Positions 41,767-58,661 of a DNA stretch of 64,000 bases are shown here, in pieces (the first letter of the stretch is position 1; every line of letters begins with the position of its first letter). The position numbers and the translations under genes are program-made. Source of the DNA: Batillaria attramentaria (lineage: Eukaryota > Mollusca > Gastropoda > Batillariidae); the NCBI GenBank assembly GCA_018292915.2, contig JACVVK020000084.1, positions 305,001 to 369,000 on the forward strand, written 5' to 3'. Below the pieces are notes generated by a model that was not told the DNA's origin, did no database searches, and saw nothing but the letters and a program-made list of their open reading frames with translations.

Positions 41767-41877
41767 CGAACCCCGGCTGGGGCCAAATATTGTGCTGGCT
41801 TTTTCATCGTCTTTGATATCACCCGTATATGGTGGAAAAGGACGTTAAACTCCCAAACACCCACCCACCCCACCCGC
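41767..41877 (+). repeat. SINE family 1, truncated
   Basis: Body and tail starting at the B-box region ('cttcgaaccccggctggggc'), with a short internal deletion near 41808. It lies just downstream of gene C's stop. The equivalent place downstream of gene D lacks it, so it inserted after that duplication or was lost in D. Confidence 0.8.
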
Positions 41878-41915
41878 TTGTTTTATACTGTCTTCAAAAT
41901 CTGCTCGCGGAAACT

Positions 41916-43388
41916 TCAGGCAGAAACAGCGTCCCTGTAGGGGAGATAACCCGCTGCCACTGGGTCGTTTGCCTCAACGGTAAATGCAGTACTTCCAGTG
42001 AAGAAGGCGTGGCCTGCCACTTCCGCTATGACGCCAGTAACGCTGCCACCAAGAGGTCCAGCTCCATCCACCCGCGTTTCCCTGACAACTGATCCGGTGA
42101 ACACAGTCCCTACTATAGCGTTCCGGAACTGACGTTTTTCTCCAAGGCCGAGCACTCCGTTGTCGTACAGCAGCGCCATCAGGGCAGACGTACCAGATCC
42201 GCAAGGTCCATAAGAAAGCTACGACAAACCATTTATATTTTAGCCATCACAAAGTGCAGTAAATAAATAAATGGATGAATGAATCGCATACTTGCATACG
42301 CAGATGGTTAAAATATTTTGGGGCGAAGAATTGTTTATATTTAGCCTACTCTCTCGGACCATTTGTCTGTCTTATAAGTGACGTCCCGCAGACCAGTTAG
42401 CAAAGCTTGGGGCCTCTGGACCACAACCTGACAACAGCGTGAGCTACAAAGAACTGCAAATCATTATCAAGGCTGTCAATTCAACACGCTACCCCAAGGA
42501 CGACATTTTACATCTTCCACGTCGGGCCCAAGTGGTAGTGTTCCGACTCCGCAGTGAACACAAGAGACTGAAAAAGCACCTGTACCACAAACTGAAACTG
42601 GCTACAACTCCCCTCTGCCCGTGTGGCCATGCCGAGCATACCGGACAACACATCGTCCAGGACTGTCCACTATACCAACAGCTAAGGATGACGACGTGGC
42701 CATTGGAAACGCCTCTACACACCAAACTGTACGGCCCTCAGCGGGAGCTGGAGAGGACAGCAGACTTCATGCTCAGAACTGAAGTTCCAGTGTGACCAAG
42801 AGACGAACGACAACAACAACATAAGTGGCGTCAATGGACGTACTGCTTCTTTCCGCGTTTCAGTCATCTCGATTTGCACGTGTTTCCCTGTTTGTAGTGT
42901 CTGACTGTGGTGTGCTCAGTCATTAGGCCGCTGAATTCTGAGGGCTCGCCCCTATTACTTCCTGTGTGTCAATGTCTGTCAAACTGAACCAGGCGACGTT
43001 TTGCAACGAGAAAACACCTTCTGTACCTGCCGTTTTCCGAAGACGCCAAGCTCCACACAGGGGTCGTTGCAGGTGTCCTTGGCGTCGTTATCGGTACTGG
43101 TGATCATTACGCCCAAGATGAAAGCAAGGTCTTTGCTGTCCGGATGGCTGAGTTTGACGCTCGCTCTCAGAGATTCTAGAAAAGGCAGTGTACGGAAAAC
43201 TGATGAGTACTGCACGGATAGGGCGATTTAGAAATAAACTCTTCACAAGAACAGTCTAGAGTTCAGCCCGTAGCTCCTCTGACACTAAGTTCTGCGCACC
43301 CCCTCAGTAAGAACTAAAACATATGATCAGAGATCCTTTTCCGAAAGGGTCAAAAAGTAGTTGTTGTTTTTTAATTCTTACGAATATG

Positions 43389-43455
<67 letters not shown>

Positions 43456-43704
43456 CGTGTGCGTGCGTGCGTGCGTGCGCGTGTGTGTGTTCTGTAGGTT
43501 TCAATGGACAACGAAGGAAAATGACTCGGAAATTTACTCTAGTACCGACCCAAGAACGCCTGTGCAATGTCGAGGATTGCATCCGTGGAGCTGTCGGTCA
43601 GGCTGATCCCAAGACGATGTGCAGGTACGATGGCGTAGAAACTCCCACCAAAGGCGATGTCCGTCATTACTTCTCCCAAACCAGGAACGTTCACAGACAC
43701 GTCT

Positions 43705-43782
<78 letters not shown>

Positions 43783-44527
43783 CTGGGTCATAAGTTTTCA
43801 GTATAAAAGCTCAAATAACAAAGAAAGAATGAGAGAAACTTTCATGAAAGAAAAAAATGCAATTAACAGTACACACTAACAAAGACAAAACGGGCTAGAT
43901 ATCAGTTACGGAAACGTAGGACTATCCAGACGGCGAAAGAATAATAAAATGATAATAATAATAATAATAATAATAAAAAATCTGTGTATTGTGTGGTGCT
44001 TTACCCAATTTCTTGAACTGGCTCAAAGCCCCGCGAGCTCAATCCAACACGCACGCTCACGTGAATCACGCGCATTCCCTCACACACTGGATATGAACAC
44101 ATTACAATCACGTGGTGCGAAGAGTCAACTCAGCTATTCAAGTTTCCGAATTTAGAATTGCGTTTATTTTCCACTACTGTAGGCTCGACATTTCAAAAGC
44201 GGAGGGGGCGGACAAGGACGGATGCAAGTTCCCACCGAAGGAGATCCAGATGCGGCATAATATTTGCCAACTTCGGCGATGTGCAGTTAGTCGCTGGGGT
44301 TGCACCATGTCAATGCCATGCTGACAAACAAATTTATTACAAGATTATTCCAGTGTGCTGCGCGTACCTCTGGCAAAGACGTAACTGGGAACGTTCTGGA
44401 ATCTTGATTGTCCAGTACGTCCGTTGTGATACTGCACGTGAGTTGTGACGAGACCAGACGGACACTGGATGACAACACGCGTTTCTGGACTCACGGGCTG
44501 CACCAGCTTCTTCTCCACAGCGTATCT

Positions 44528-44626
<99 letters not shown>

Positions 44627-45897
44627 CAACAGGTTAGGTGCATTAAGTATATTCTACATGTAAACAATCTTGAGGGGAGCCGGGATAGCCGAATGGTAGA
44701 GCGTTGGACTTTCAATGCTCTGGTCGTGAGTTCGAATCCCTGGTAGGACCAAATATTTGTTCTGGCCTTTTTCTCGTTGCTCCGTCTTTGATATCACCCT
44801 TACGTGGTGGAACAGAACGTTAACTCTTTGACGACGAAGCACAATTTCTAACACGCGATTTCCTATAGGAAATCGCGTGTTAGAAATTGTGCTTCGTCGT
44901 CAAAGAGTTAAAAGCCTGAAACACACACCCACCCTTGAAGTCTTGAAAATCTTTCCTTCTTGTGCTGTATTAAACAATTCAAAACCGATATCAACCAGAC
45001 ACAGCAATATCTGTTTTGGAGTAAAACGGACACCCTTCTCTCCATCCACTGTGGAAAAAAAGTACGAAAGTAGAGCGATGATTGCTTCAACGTTCAGTAT
45101 GACAGTTCGGCGTGGGCCTCCCTTGAGAGGGTCATTGGGACTACGCATGACTGGTCGAGGTCAGAGAAGAGGAGTTCTGTGCATGCGAAATATACTGTAT
45201 TTATTGTTTTTGCAATTTTAGCCAATATGGTTTAATGTGGCTGTGTTAGTATGTATGTGGGAATGACTAAAAGCTATAGTGAGTAAGTTGCAGCATGCAT
45301 ATATGTGAGTGATTGCAAAGCAGCTCCATGAAACCAAGACAAATTCCTAATGTTTATACATATCGTATAAAGTTATGTTTATGTTGATATTGTCGTAATG
45401 GGCGTTATTTGTTTTGAACATACTGCTCGTGTGTCTATGGTTTGGCTTCATGGCAGGAATATAAGCTTACACATGCTGGTAATGATTTGGACGAAACTGT
45501 GATATGATTCCGCTTTTATTTCGTGATACGATACGAAAAAAAATTAACTCAAACTGGAGACTTACCTGCTGACACACAACATGGCAGTACCACACGCAGC
45601 GCAATACATATCTTTATCGAAGAAGATCACACCGACGTCTGACACTTCCGGTGAGTCGGGCTTCACCAGCAGTGCGCATGTCAGGGAAGGCTGACCTCGC
45701 GGCTCCAAGACCAGAAACTTCCGGTACTGGTCGGCAGACTCCTTCAGCCATTTTCGCTTTTCCAGCAAAGTAGTGCCCTTCAGTTCTGGAAACCCAGCTT
45801 CGATGATGCGTATCTTTCCGCCTGCGGCGTGCATTTCTGCCGTCCGAATTGTTAGGTCTCCAAGAAGGATGTTGGTTTTGGGAAGGAGATCTGACAT
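41916..45897 (-). CDS. Proline racemase-superfamily protein, gene C
   Basis: Five coding exons on the minus strand: 45897-45566, 44525-44368, 43702-43550, 43175-43027 and 42218-41916. Together they give 1095 nt, 364 codons plus TGA, all in frame. The ATG follows the acceptor at 45906-45907.

Signatures: EMHAAG, YCAACGTAM with Cys102, and LSYGPCGSG with Cys270. The partner positions of the first Cys are Thr and Ala, and the usual DR pair before SPCG is replaced by SY. Compared with B and D it has two unusual residues in conserved stretches, Gly for Glu after EMHAAG and Cys for Gly just before AACGTA.

Exons 158 and 153 are preceded by (TG)n at the acceptor. Introns 1-3 match gene B and introns 4-5 match gene D, so the gene appears recombinant. 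It is likely functional at sequence level; the substrate is unknown. Confidence 0.93.
42390..42795 (+). pseudogene. LINE 3'-end fragment in gene C intron 5
   Basis: An open frame includes 'LPRRAQVVVFRLRSEHKRLK' and 'LCPCGHAEHTGQHIVQDCPL', the zinc-knuckle C-terminus of a jockey/CR1-like polyprotein, ending with a natural stop at about 42793. The fragment is antisense to the gene. It is shared with gene D intron 5 (49490-49892), so it predates that duplication. Confidence 0.8.
43945..44215 (-). repeat. SINE family 2, head deleted
   Basis: Same insertion as 31922-32333 in gene B, with about 130 bp of body and head removed. Confidence 0.85.
44682..44935 (+). repeat. SINE family 1 interrupted by a palindromic element
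   Basis: Full tRNA-like head ('agccgaatggtagagcg', 'gagttcgaatccctgg') and body. At the TTAA of its 'aacgttaa' tail it is split by the 92-bp palindrome (44820-44911). The tail resumes with 'aagcctgaaacacacaccca'. Confidence 0.85.
44820..44911. mobile_element. 92-bp perfect palindrome with TTAA ends
   Basis: Two 46-bp arms are exact reverse complements with no spacer, starting and ending with TTAA (44820-44823 and 44908-44911). The arms begin TTAACTCTTTGACGACGAAG. The TTAA duplication sits exactly at the TTAA present in other SINE family 1 tails, so this is an insertion. The TTAA target suggests piggyBac-type mobilisation of a unit that is little more than its inverted termini. Confidence 0.85.
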
Positions 45898-46632
45898 TTT
45901 CAGACCTGGAAACATAAACATAACTTTATTGCCATATGTATAAACATTAGGAATTCGTTGTGGTTTAAAAGAGCTGCTTTGAAATCACACACACATGCAT
46001 GCTGTTACTTGCTTTCTTATATTCCAGTCACTCGCACTTAAATGCTAACAAAATCACATTATACCTTACTAACTAAAATGCTAAGACCCTAAGTACAATA
46101 AAAACAGATTATAGGTCAAGGTTAACCTGGTCCAGGGAAGCAACGAACGTGTGATCAGAATGGTGATCAGAAAATATCATAATCCAGACTGTTTAACCAA
46201 GATGAAGCCATTGGGGTTCGCCACAATAAAGCGTTACAAGATGTTTTAAACATTTCTGGAGAAAGCCTGAAGGGGCTGACAGGATGGTAAAAACAAAAAG
46301 CTACGCTACGTAAGAAAACGTCATCATCATCATCATCATCATTATCAGATGATCATGGGGGTAAAACAAAATGGCGGGGCGTTTTTCCTGTGCTAATGCC
46401 GCTCCAAATCGTTGCACCACCGCCGACCCGAGCTGGTTCCCACGCCATAGCACCGAGTTTTTCCACATTCAAAACGCCCGCATAGTACCGGAAAAACGCT
46501 TTCGATTTTCAGTTTTCGGTTAGCACGGATTGAAAAAGGGCCGTTTTACCAAGCAGAACCCGACTTGTACTAATAGGTTACTACAATCTAATGATTTGTT
46601 TCTGCTCGTGTATTAAGATTACTAGTAAATAC

Positions 46633-47035
46633 CGGCCCCAGTAGTGTAGTGGTTAGCACTTCAGATCATGGACCGGGAGACCCGGGTTCGAATCCCAGCC
46701 GAGGCAAGCGGGATTTTTCCTACCAAGGTCGGCTCCTACCCAGAGCGGATGTGCTATGGGCCCAGTGGGGAGGCTGTTGCCACACAGCCGAGATTCACCC
46801 ACTTCACGGGTGCGACTTTGGGGGTGCTTCCCGTGGTATGACACATCTTATGATGTGGATGATTACACGGCCGGCACCGCAGGTGCCGTAGTTCCCGGGC
46901 CTGGTGAACGCCGGGATATTTATGACAGGAAGCGTGGAATGCGGCCCTGTCCCGCAGTCCCAAACCACACGGACCTCCATAGCATCATCTTACCATCATC
47001 CTCATCTCCATCATCATGCACAGTAAAAAAAAAAT
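46633..47035 (+). repeat. tRNA-derived SINE, family 3
   Basis: The head 'agtagtgtagtggttagcac' with B box 'gggttcgaatcccag' is tRNA-like. A GC-rich body with 'ggcaccgcaggtgccgtag' and 'cagtcccaaaccacacgg' follows. A 5'-truncated second copy lies at about 54650-54945. Confidence 0.75.
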
Positions 47036-47248
47036 TGCCACAGCCTTCCAGCCCTCTGTGGATTCCATCCATGACCTGGGAGGTACACCACTGGAGCTGG
47101 CAAAAAGAGTTGGGGCAGCAAAAAAAAAAAAAAAAATTAATAGTAAATGAGAGCAATCGTCGTGGAAACTGTTGAAGCGGTATAGCAACGCGGAAAAGGG
47201 TCGTGATGATAGTTTGAGTGTCTTGCAAGGTAAGCGGGTGAGAAACTC

Positions 47249-47592
47249 CAGGGCCCGCATGTAAAAGTCCGGATTAGGGAGTTTAGCCCCGGGTTAGAGT
47301 CTAACCTCGAATTAAACTAGCTCTAGGGTTTGTTTGTTTTTTTGGGTGGTTTTTTTTTTTTTTTTTTTTTGGGGGGGGGGGGTTGTTGTTTGTTTGTTTT
47401 TTAAATCAGGAAGCGGGTCCATTCCAGCAAGGTGTCTATGCCGTTATAGAAGGAGTTTTGTCTTTCTTTCTTCGCTTCCTTTTTTTTTTTTTTTTTTTTG
47501 ATTTAATTTTGTTTTGGAGTTTCTTTTGCCCTAGTCTGGGTTAGGCCCGTAGCCTCGGGTCAAACTAACCTGAGTTTTACATAGAGGCCCTG
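47249..47592 (+). mobile_element. Terminal-inverted-repeat MITE (CAGGGCC family)
   Basis: The left end CAGGGCCCGCATGTAAAAG and the right end (reverse complement CAGGGCCTCTATGTAAAAC) are imperfect inverted repeats. It interrupts a host repeat that is seen uninterrupted at 34312-34345 and 35105-35140. Poly-T and poly-G tracts have expanded inside. It is non-coding. Confidence 0.75.
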
Positions 47593-47942
47593 CATTACAG
47601 AGCTGGGGGGAAGGCGACAGTGCAGTAGTCGCGCATCGTTTAACAGCAGGTATATTCGTGTCGCCGGTTTCGTTATAGTTCGCGGTGTGGCACACACTGG
47701 TAATACGTTGCACTGGTAATGAGCAGTGAGCAGACATTGCAATTACCCTTCGAGGGACGAATAAAGTGATATCTTATCTTATCTTATCTTTTACGCAAGA
47801 TGTAGGCCTTCCCCGCTAGGCGCGAGACTGCTGCAGATTGTGTAACAGTGGCATTAGGTGGTGGCTTCTAGTGACCTGAAGATTTCAAGTCAAAATGCGA
47901 TTGTTGCGGCATGGGCTGTTAGGAGATAAAGCCAGAACATAC

Positions 47943-48010
47943 CTTTACAGGCAGTGCTGATTAAGGTGAAGGTTCAGTGGATGAGCTGAGCTGATCGGTT
48001 CTACCGGTCC
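47943..48010 (-). other. Gene C noncoding leader exon (5' end not fixed)
   Basis: Same exon end and donor (GTAAAG|gtatgttc, donor 47942-47937) as at 40409 and 55841, within a conserved block of about 450 bp. Confidence 0.6.
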
Positions 48011-48507
48011 CGGACCATCCGAAGCGACTCTACCTTTTGAAAATGCTGCTGTCTGGCGAATGCGCTCACGCAGCAAGACGTCCCAGCAAAATTCGTGCAG
48101 TACATGCCACTCAACACCGTCTCTTGTCTAGTTTCTGACAAGCTCCTCCCCCTATCGCACTACGAGGCTCCGGGTCAAGCTGCACCTCTCAGGAATTCAA
48201 ACGTGGTTTTGAAATAGTGCGTTGAACTTTGCAGGGGTAAGTATATGTTCACCGTCACGTGTTTCTTTTTTTTTTTTTTAAATGGGTTAAACGGGTCGCT
48301 GATTCTTTTGGCGTATAGTTCTCAGCCGCTCACGCATGCGCTTTGGAACTGCGATCCTCTGCCTGTGATTCGCCAAATAAAAGATCTGTAACAGCTTTTA
48401 GACTTTCACTGATGCGAGAAGCCTCAGAACTTGGAATGGATTTAATTCATAGGTCAAGCAGAAGTGATTTCACAAGGAAAATGATAATACAATGAAAGGC
48501 GGTACGA

Positions 48508-48602
<95 letters not shown>

Positions 48603-48845
48603 ACACATATATATATAACCTAAATAATTTTACTGATTTTCGTACGACTCAGAGAAGTCATGACAGTTACAATTCCTAAAAATGATACAATTCACAAAAA
48701 TGATTCAATTCGCGAAAAGGATAAAGAAAAACATATGCATGGTATAAACGGACAAATTAAAGCAAACTATTTTTATACCTCTTTCTCTCCCTAAATGTGT
48801 GTAGACGACCATCACCGACAGCAGAATGATAATAATCATAACTCC

Positions 48846-48895
<50 letters not shown>

Positions 48896-49015
48896 TTATT
48901 CAGAGAGTAAACTGCTATCGATATTTACGTTTCTACATCAACAACGGTACATTATCATATAAAACACTTTTAAATGCTTGTTTTATACTGTCTTCAAAAT
49001 CTGGACGCGGTAACT

Positions 49016-54010
<4,995 letters not shown>

Positions 54011-54214
54011 TCTGAGGTATGGGTCTGGAAACTGATACAGAAGAAACTGTCTGTAAATGGATAAAGACAAGGCCAAAGAACGTATATATATGCACGAGGT
54101 CTCAAAATGCATATATATATACTGTATATATATATTCCCTATTAGCCTCAGGCGTCACAGTCAACCCTAAAAATGCTTCAATCTACAAACAAACATTACA
54201 AGACACAAGGCCGG

Positions 54215-54400
54215 GCACGCACCTGACAGGAGTTTTGTTTGTTTGTTTTTTTTGTTTTTTTTTAGTGAATGTCTCCTTTCCGCTCAGGCCTCACTGGAGT
54301 AATGCTAGTCTACTTCCTGCTCAGGCCAGATAGCCACTTCATCCATATCCGCTCGGGTTGCGTTTGCCGCTGTCCAGCGCAAAAAAGTCCCGCCTTCACT
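54215..54400. repeat. Inverted copy of the gene A intronic repeat
   Basis: 'aatgtctcctttccgctcag', 'gcctcactggagtaatgcta' and 'aagtcccgccttcactggca' are reverse complements of parts of the repeats at 7860-8150 and 9060-9310. It lies in the leader intron of gene D. Confidence 0.6.
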
Positions 54401-54649
54401 GGCAGTTAAACTCCCAAACACCCACCCCAGCCGCACCAATACTACCCCCCAGTGCTGAATATCTCCCTACGTCTCTGCTTAGTAGTGTTGGTACAACACT
54501 GTAATTTCTCCTAACAGACGGCTTAGGCAGACCTCCGTCACGGTCCAAACGGGCCGTTTTATCAAGCAGAACCCGACTTGTACTAATAGGTTACTACAAT
54601 CTGATGATTTGTTTCTGCTCGTGTATTAAGAGTACTAGTAAATACCGGC

Positions 54650-54945
54650 CCCCGTAGTGTAGGGAGGCTGTTGCCACACAGCCGAGATTCACCCACTTCA
54701 CGGGTGCGACTTTGGGGGTGCTTCCCTTGGTGTGACACATCTTATGATATGGATGATCACACGGCCGGCACCGCAGGTGCCGTAGTTCCCGGGCCTGGTG
54801 AACGCCGGGATATTTATGACAGGAAGCGTGGAATGCGGCCCTGTCCCGCAGTCCCAAACCACACGGACTTCCATAGCATCATCGTACCATTATCCTCATC
54901 TCCATCATCATGCACAATATTAAAAAAAAATTGCCCCAGCCTTTG
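54650..54945 (+). repeat. SINE family 3, truncated
   Basis: The body matches 46780-47035 closely, but the tRNA-like head is almost entirely lost. Flanking 'cgacttgtactaataggtta' is shared by both loci, so the copies come from the same segmental duplication rather than separate insertions. Confidence 0.75.
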
Positions 54946-55157
54946 AGCCCTCTGTGGATTCCACCCATGACCTGGGAGGTACACCACTGGAGCTGGCAAA
55001 AAGAGTTGGGGCAGAAAATAAAGATTACTCGTAAATGAGAGCAATCGTCGTGGAAACTGTTGAAGCGGTATATATAACGCGGAAAAGGGTCGTCCATTTG
55101 GATCACCCTACGTGATGATAGTTTGAGTGTCTTGCAAGGTAAGCGGGTGAGAAACTC

Positions 55158-55487
55158 CAGGGCCCGCATGTAAAAGTCCGGGTTAGGGAGTTTAGCCCCG
55201 GGTTAGAGTTTAACCTCGAATTAAACTAGCTCTAGGGTTGTTGTTTTTTGTTTTTTTGTTTTGTTTTTTTTTTTTGGGGGGGGGGGGTGTTTTGTTGGTT
55301 TTTTTAAAAAATCAGGAAGCGGGTCCATTCCAGCAAGGTGTCTATGCCGTTATAGAAGGAGTTTTGTCTTTCTTTCTTCGCTTCCTTTTTTTATATTTAA
55401 TTTTGTTTTGGAGTTTCTTTTGCCCTAGTCTGGGTTAGGCCCGTAGCCTCGGGTCAAACTAACGTCGAGTTTTACATAGGGGCCCTG
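55158..55487 (+). mobile_element. Terminal-inverted-repeat MITE (CAGGGCC family)
   Basis: Duplicate of the insertion at 47249-47592 with the same flanks, in the leader intron of gene D. Confidence 0.75.
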
Positions 55488-55840
55488 CATTACAGAGCTG
55501 GGGGGGGGGGGGGAAGGCGACAGTGCAGTAGTCGCGCATCGTTTAACAGCAGGTATGTTCGTGTCGCCGCTTTCGTTATAGTTTGCGGTGTGGCGCACAC
55601 TGGTAATACGTTGCACTGGTAATGAGCAGTGAGCAGGCATTGCAATTTCCCTTCGAGGGACGAATAAAGTGATATCTTATCTTATCTTTTACGCAAGATG
55701 TAGGCCTTCCCCGCTAGGCGCGAGACTGCTGCAGATTGTGTAACAGTGGCATCAGGTGGTGGCTTCTAGTGACCTGAAGATTTCAAGTCAAAATGCGATT
55801 GTTGCGGCACGGGCTGTTAGGAGGTAAAGCCAGAACATAC

Positions 55841-55910
55841 CTTTACAGGCAGTGCTGATTAAGGTGAAGGTTCAGTGGATGAGCTGAGCTGATCGGTTCT
55901 ACCGGTCCCG
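55841..55910 (-). other. Gene D noncoding leader exon (5' end not fixed)
   Basis: Exon end GTAAAG|gtatgttc (donor 55840-55835) in the third copy of the conserved leader block (about 55690-56135). Joined to the coding exon it leaves the MSDFLPKT start as the first in-frame ATG. Confidence 0.6.
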
Positions 55911-56135
55911 GACCATCCGAAACGACTCAACCTTTTGAAAATGCTGTGCTGTCTGGCGAATGCGCTCACGCAGCAAAACGTCCCAGCAAAAATCGTGCAG
56001 TACATGCCACTCAACACCGTCTCTTGTCTAGTTTCTGACAAGCTCCTCCCCCTATCGCAGTACGAGGCTCCGGGTCAAGCTGCACCTCTCAGGAATTCAA
56101 TCGTGGTTTTGAAATAGTGCGTTGAACTTTGCAGG

Positions 56136-57626
56136 GGTAATTATTTGGAATGGGTTTCATTCATAGGTCAATGTGCAACGGCTAAACTGAGTTCTCTGTT
56201 GCGTGGGATGACGGAGAGAGCAGGAAGAGCAGTAGGGAGGGGGGGGGGGGTAAGGGAAGGGAGGGGGGCAAGACCATGGCTTTGCCCCCCCCCCCCTCTT
56301 GCCATACTAGTAGTCACTTGATTTTCCAGGGGGGGCAAAAAGATACTCTTGCCCCCCCCCCCTGCTTGGGTACAGGGGGGGGGGGAGCTGCCCCCCCCTC
56401 CCCCCCCCCGGTTCCGGCGCCCCTGAACTGATTTGTGTGCAGACTGAAAAATGGCAGTCTGGGTCTTTTTGTTGGCTTTGTAAATAAGTTTCATGCCAGG
56501 TAATAGTAAAATGAGGGGAAAATGAGCCTGGCTTGTGGACTAGTTGTATTCATGCGCGGCTGGCACAAGAGCCAGCAGACGACAGAGGAATGAGGGGGTA
56601 TGTGGTCGCAGCTAACGTTGACAAAAAACGGAATCAGTTTGAATTTGTTGAAATTTACTCTACACATGAGTCTTTGGCTGCCGGCGTTTGTGATTTTTTG
56701 GTGAATTTTCAAGCATTTTTAGGGTGTCCTGTGCAACGTTATGTTTAAGAGGAATATATAGCGTTTTTCTTGAAATTTGCATCTGTGTCCCGTAGCCTGT
56801 ATTCGCATGACAGTCTTTCAGTCCGGCACAAATACGTCTCACCCACTCAGCTATACTTGCCGTCCGCGTGAAAAGGACCGGGCGCGGCCCCATTCGAACA
56901 GCGGCTTTGTGTCCAGTGACTGTCGCCCGACTGAAGAAAACATTCCACGGACTCTTCCACAGCTTACTGCAGGAGCAACAGATGCCACAGCCAATCATAG
57001 AAACCACAACGGGAATCTCAATTGAGAGCGAAATTGCCTCGGCCTGCCAAGCGGGAAGAACATGGCGTTAAGGAGAATTGGATGAAAACGCGCCGGGCAT
57101 AAGAAAGTAGTCTTTCACTAGTTCAGGGTTCCACTGTCGAGTACGGCGAGGCCAGAGCGTTCATGCTCGATCAAATCTAACTTCACGGCAAACGAACGGA
57201 GGCGGCGGGGTGGGAGATATTCCCTGTCTAACCTAATATTAAAAGGGATTTGCGAAAAACTGATACCGCTATGTAAATCCCGGTGAAGTATGGTTTCATT
57301 CAGCTTCGGGAGTATTGGCCGCCCTGAACTGGCCGGGTGAACCGGCTGAACTGTTACAGGACGGACAAACGGCGAACGAACCGGCTTACAGTAATTAAGT
57401 TGACATCGGCAAATGATTTTATTTACAGTTGAATGTGGTGATGTCCGCCCAATCAGCCGATAGTAACATTCACTGGATTGCCATAAACTGCATAACTTGA
57501 AATAAACAAAACAAAGCAGGACTGGTTACACATTACTGACACTGCCGCTTGAATACCGCGTGCCGTGCGTGCGTCCATACACTAGGCAGACTCCGAGTCG
57601 AATCAGTGTACGCACGCACCCGCGCG

Positions 57627-57659
<33 letters not shown>

Positions 57660-57670
57660 GGCCCGGCACT

Positions 57671-57703
<33 letters not shown>

Positions 57704-58560
57704 CCCGGCACTGACAAACACACACACACACACAGCGGAGCGGCAGTCGTCGAACTGACATCATCAGTCAGTGCGTAGAAATGAAGGTTCAGTGCGTAGA
57801 AATGAAGGTCAGTTACTATCGTAATGAAATGACGACTACTGTCATCATAAGTGTGTATGTGTACGTGAGGGGGGGGGGGAGGGGTGGTCGAGGGCAACTG
57901 TGACCATCGCCGGCCGGCGGCGGATATACACTGAGTGCAGTGACTGTGACTGATCTCGGCTGGGATGATATGGCGGAGACACTCCTTGACTGATTACACG
58001 CTTTTTCCTTTCTTTATTATTTTACAATGAGGAAAAAAGATAACTAAAGATATTCACATGACTGCACACGGTCAGACACTGACTGAATCAGACGCGATGA
58101 GAACTAAGGTGGGCGCCGTTTTGGGGTGCCAGTCGACGGTCAGTGGAGACCGGGGGAGGGGGGGGGGTCCCTGGCCGCCGAGAAAATGAGCAGCAGATTT
58201 GCCGTGAAAATCGTCAAAACTTCATTCGATGTCAGTTTGTTTTGTCCCTGATGTCAGACACGGGCGTGCTTGCTGAATTTCTGAACACCGGTCACAGTCC
58301 AGAAGGATGGGACAGAAAGAATCGTGATATCCGTGACGCTCCATGGGTATTATGGATTACTTCCCTTGAAATACGAGGCTTTTCTGGAGGATCCCTGACT
58401 TACATAGTTGTTGTTTTAGGATTTTACAAGGGTGTATTTTTCATTCAATCTACAGATAAAACTGCTTTCTTCCTAAATGTAACCGCCCATTTTTTTCGAC
58501 AGTCGCAGTGGCGGATCAAAGAGAAATGGCGTGCAGTTGCTCCCGTGTGAGGAATCACGG
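56136..58560. other. Intergenic region between gene D and YJU2
   Basis: It contains poly-G and poly-C tracts at 56230-56410, an inverted copy of the 3.4 kb dispersed repeat (56430-56720) and CA runs separated by a duplicated 'cggcccggcactgac' (57633-57735). A 135-codon open frame at 58143-58550 has no recognisable similarity. The region must hold the promoters of both divergent genes. Confidence 0.5.
56430..56720 (-). repeat. Unclassified dispersed repeat (copy 2)
   Basis: Reverse complement of segments of 3400-3740 in the same order. This copy lacks the long G/T homopolymer tract. Confidence 0.6.
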
Positions 58561-58579
58561 AGCACTCCCCTGAAACGCA

Positions 58580-58588
58580 ATTTCCGGT
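58580..58588 (-). promoter_or_regulatory. Candidate ETS-family site upstream of YJU2
   Basis: The minus strand reads ACCGGAAAT, the core of an ETS/GABP site, 74 nt before the YJU2 start codon. Such sites are common in TATA-less housekeeping promoters. This is a motif match only. Confidence 0.35.
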
Positions 58589-58661
58589 GGCATAGGGCCG
58601 TCGTTTCTCCGAGGACTCAAGGATTTCCACAGAGTGTGAGCGTGATATCTAGAACCGCAAG

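Noticed and set aside
42439..42795. Stand-alone 118-codon gene duplicated at 49539-49892
   Set aside because: The CPCG...H...C pattern is the C-terminus of a LINE polyprotein, 5'-truncated, and both copies lie in equivalent introns of duplicated genes.
46633..46710. Possible tRNA gene
   Set aside because: A and B box-like sequences are present, but the segment is the head of a SINE with a long shared body; cloverleaf pairing is not kept. The same applies to the family 1 and 2 heads.
58143..58550. 135-codon plus-strand frame upstream of YJU2
   Set aside because: No family resemblance and G-rich low-complexity start; a chance frame is more likely.
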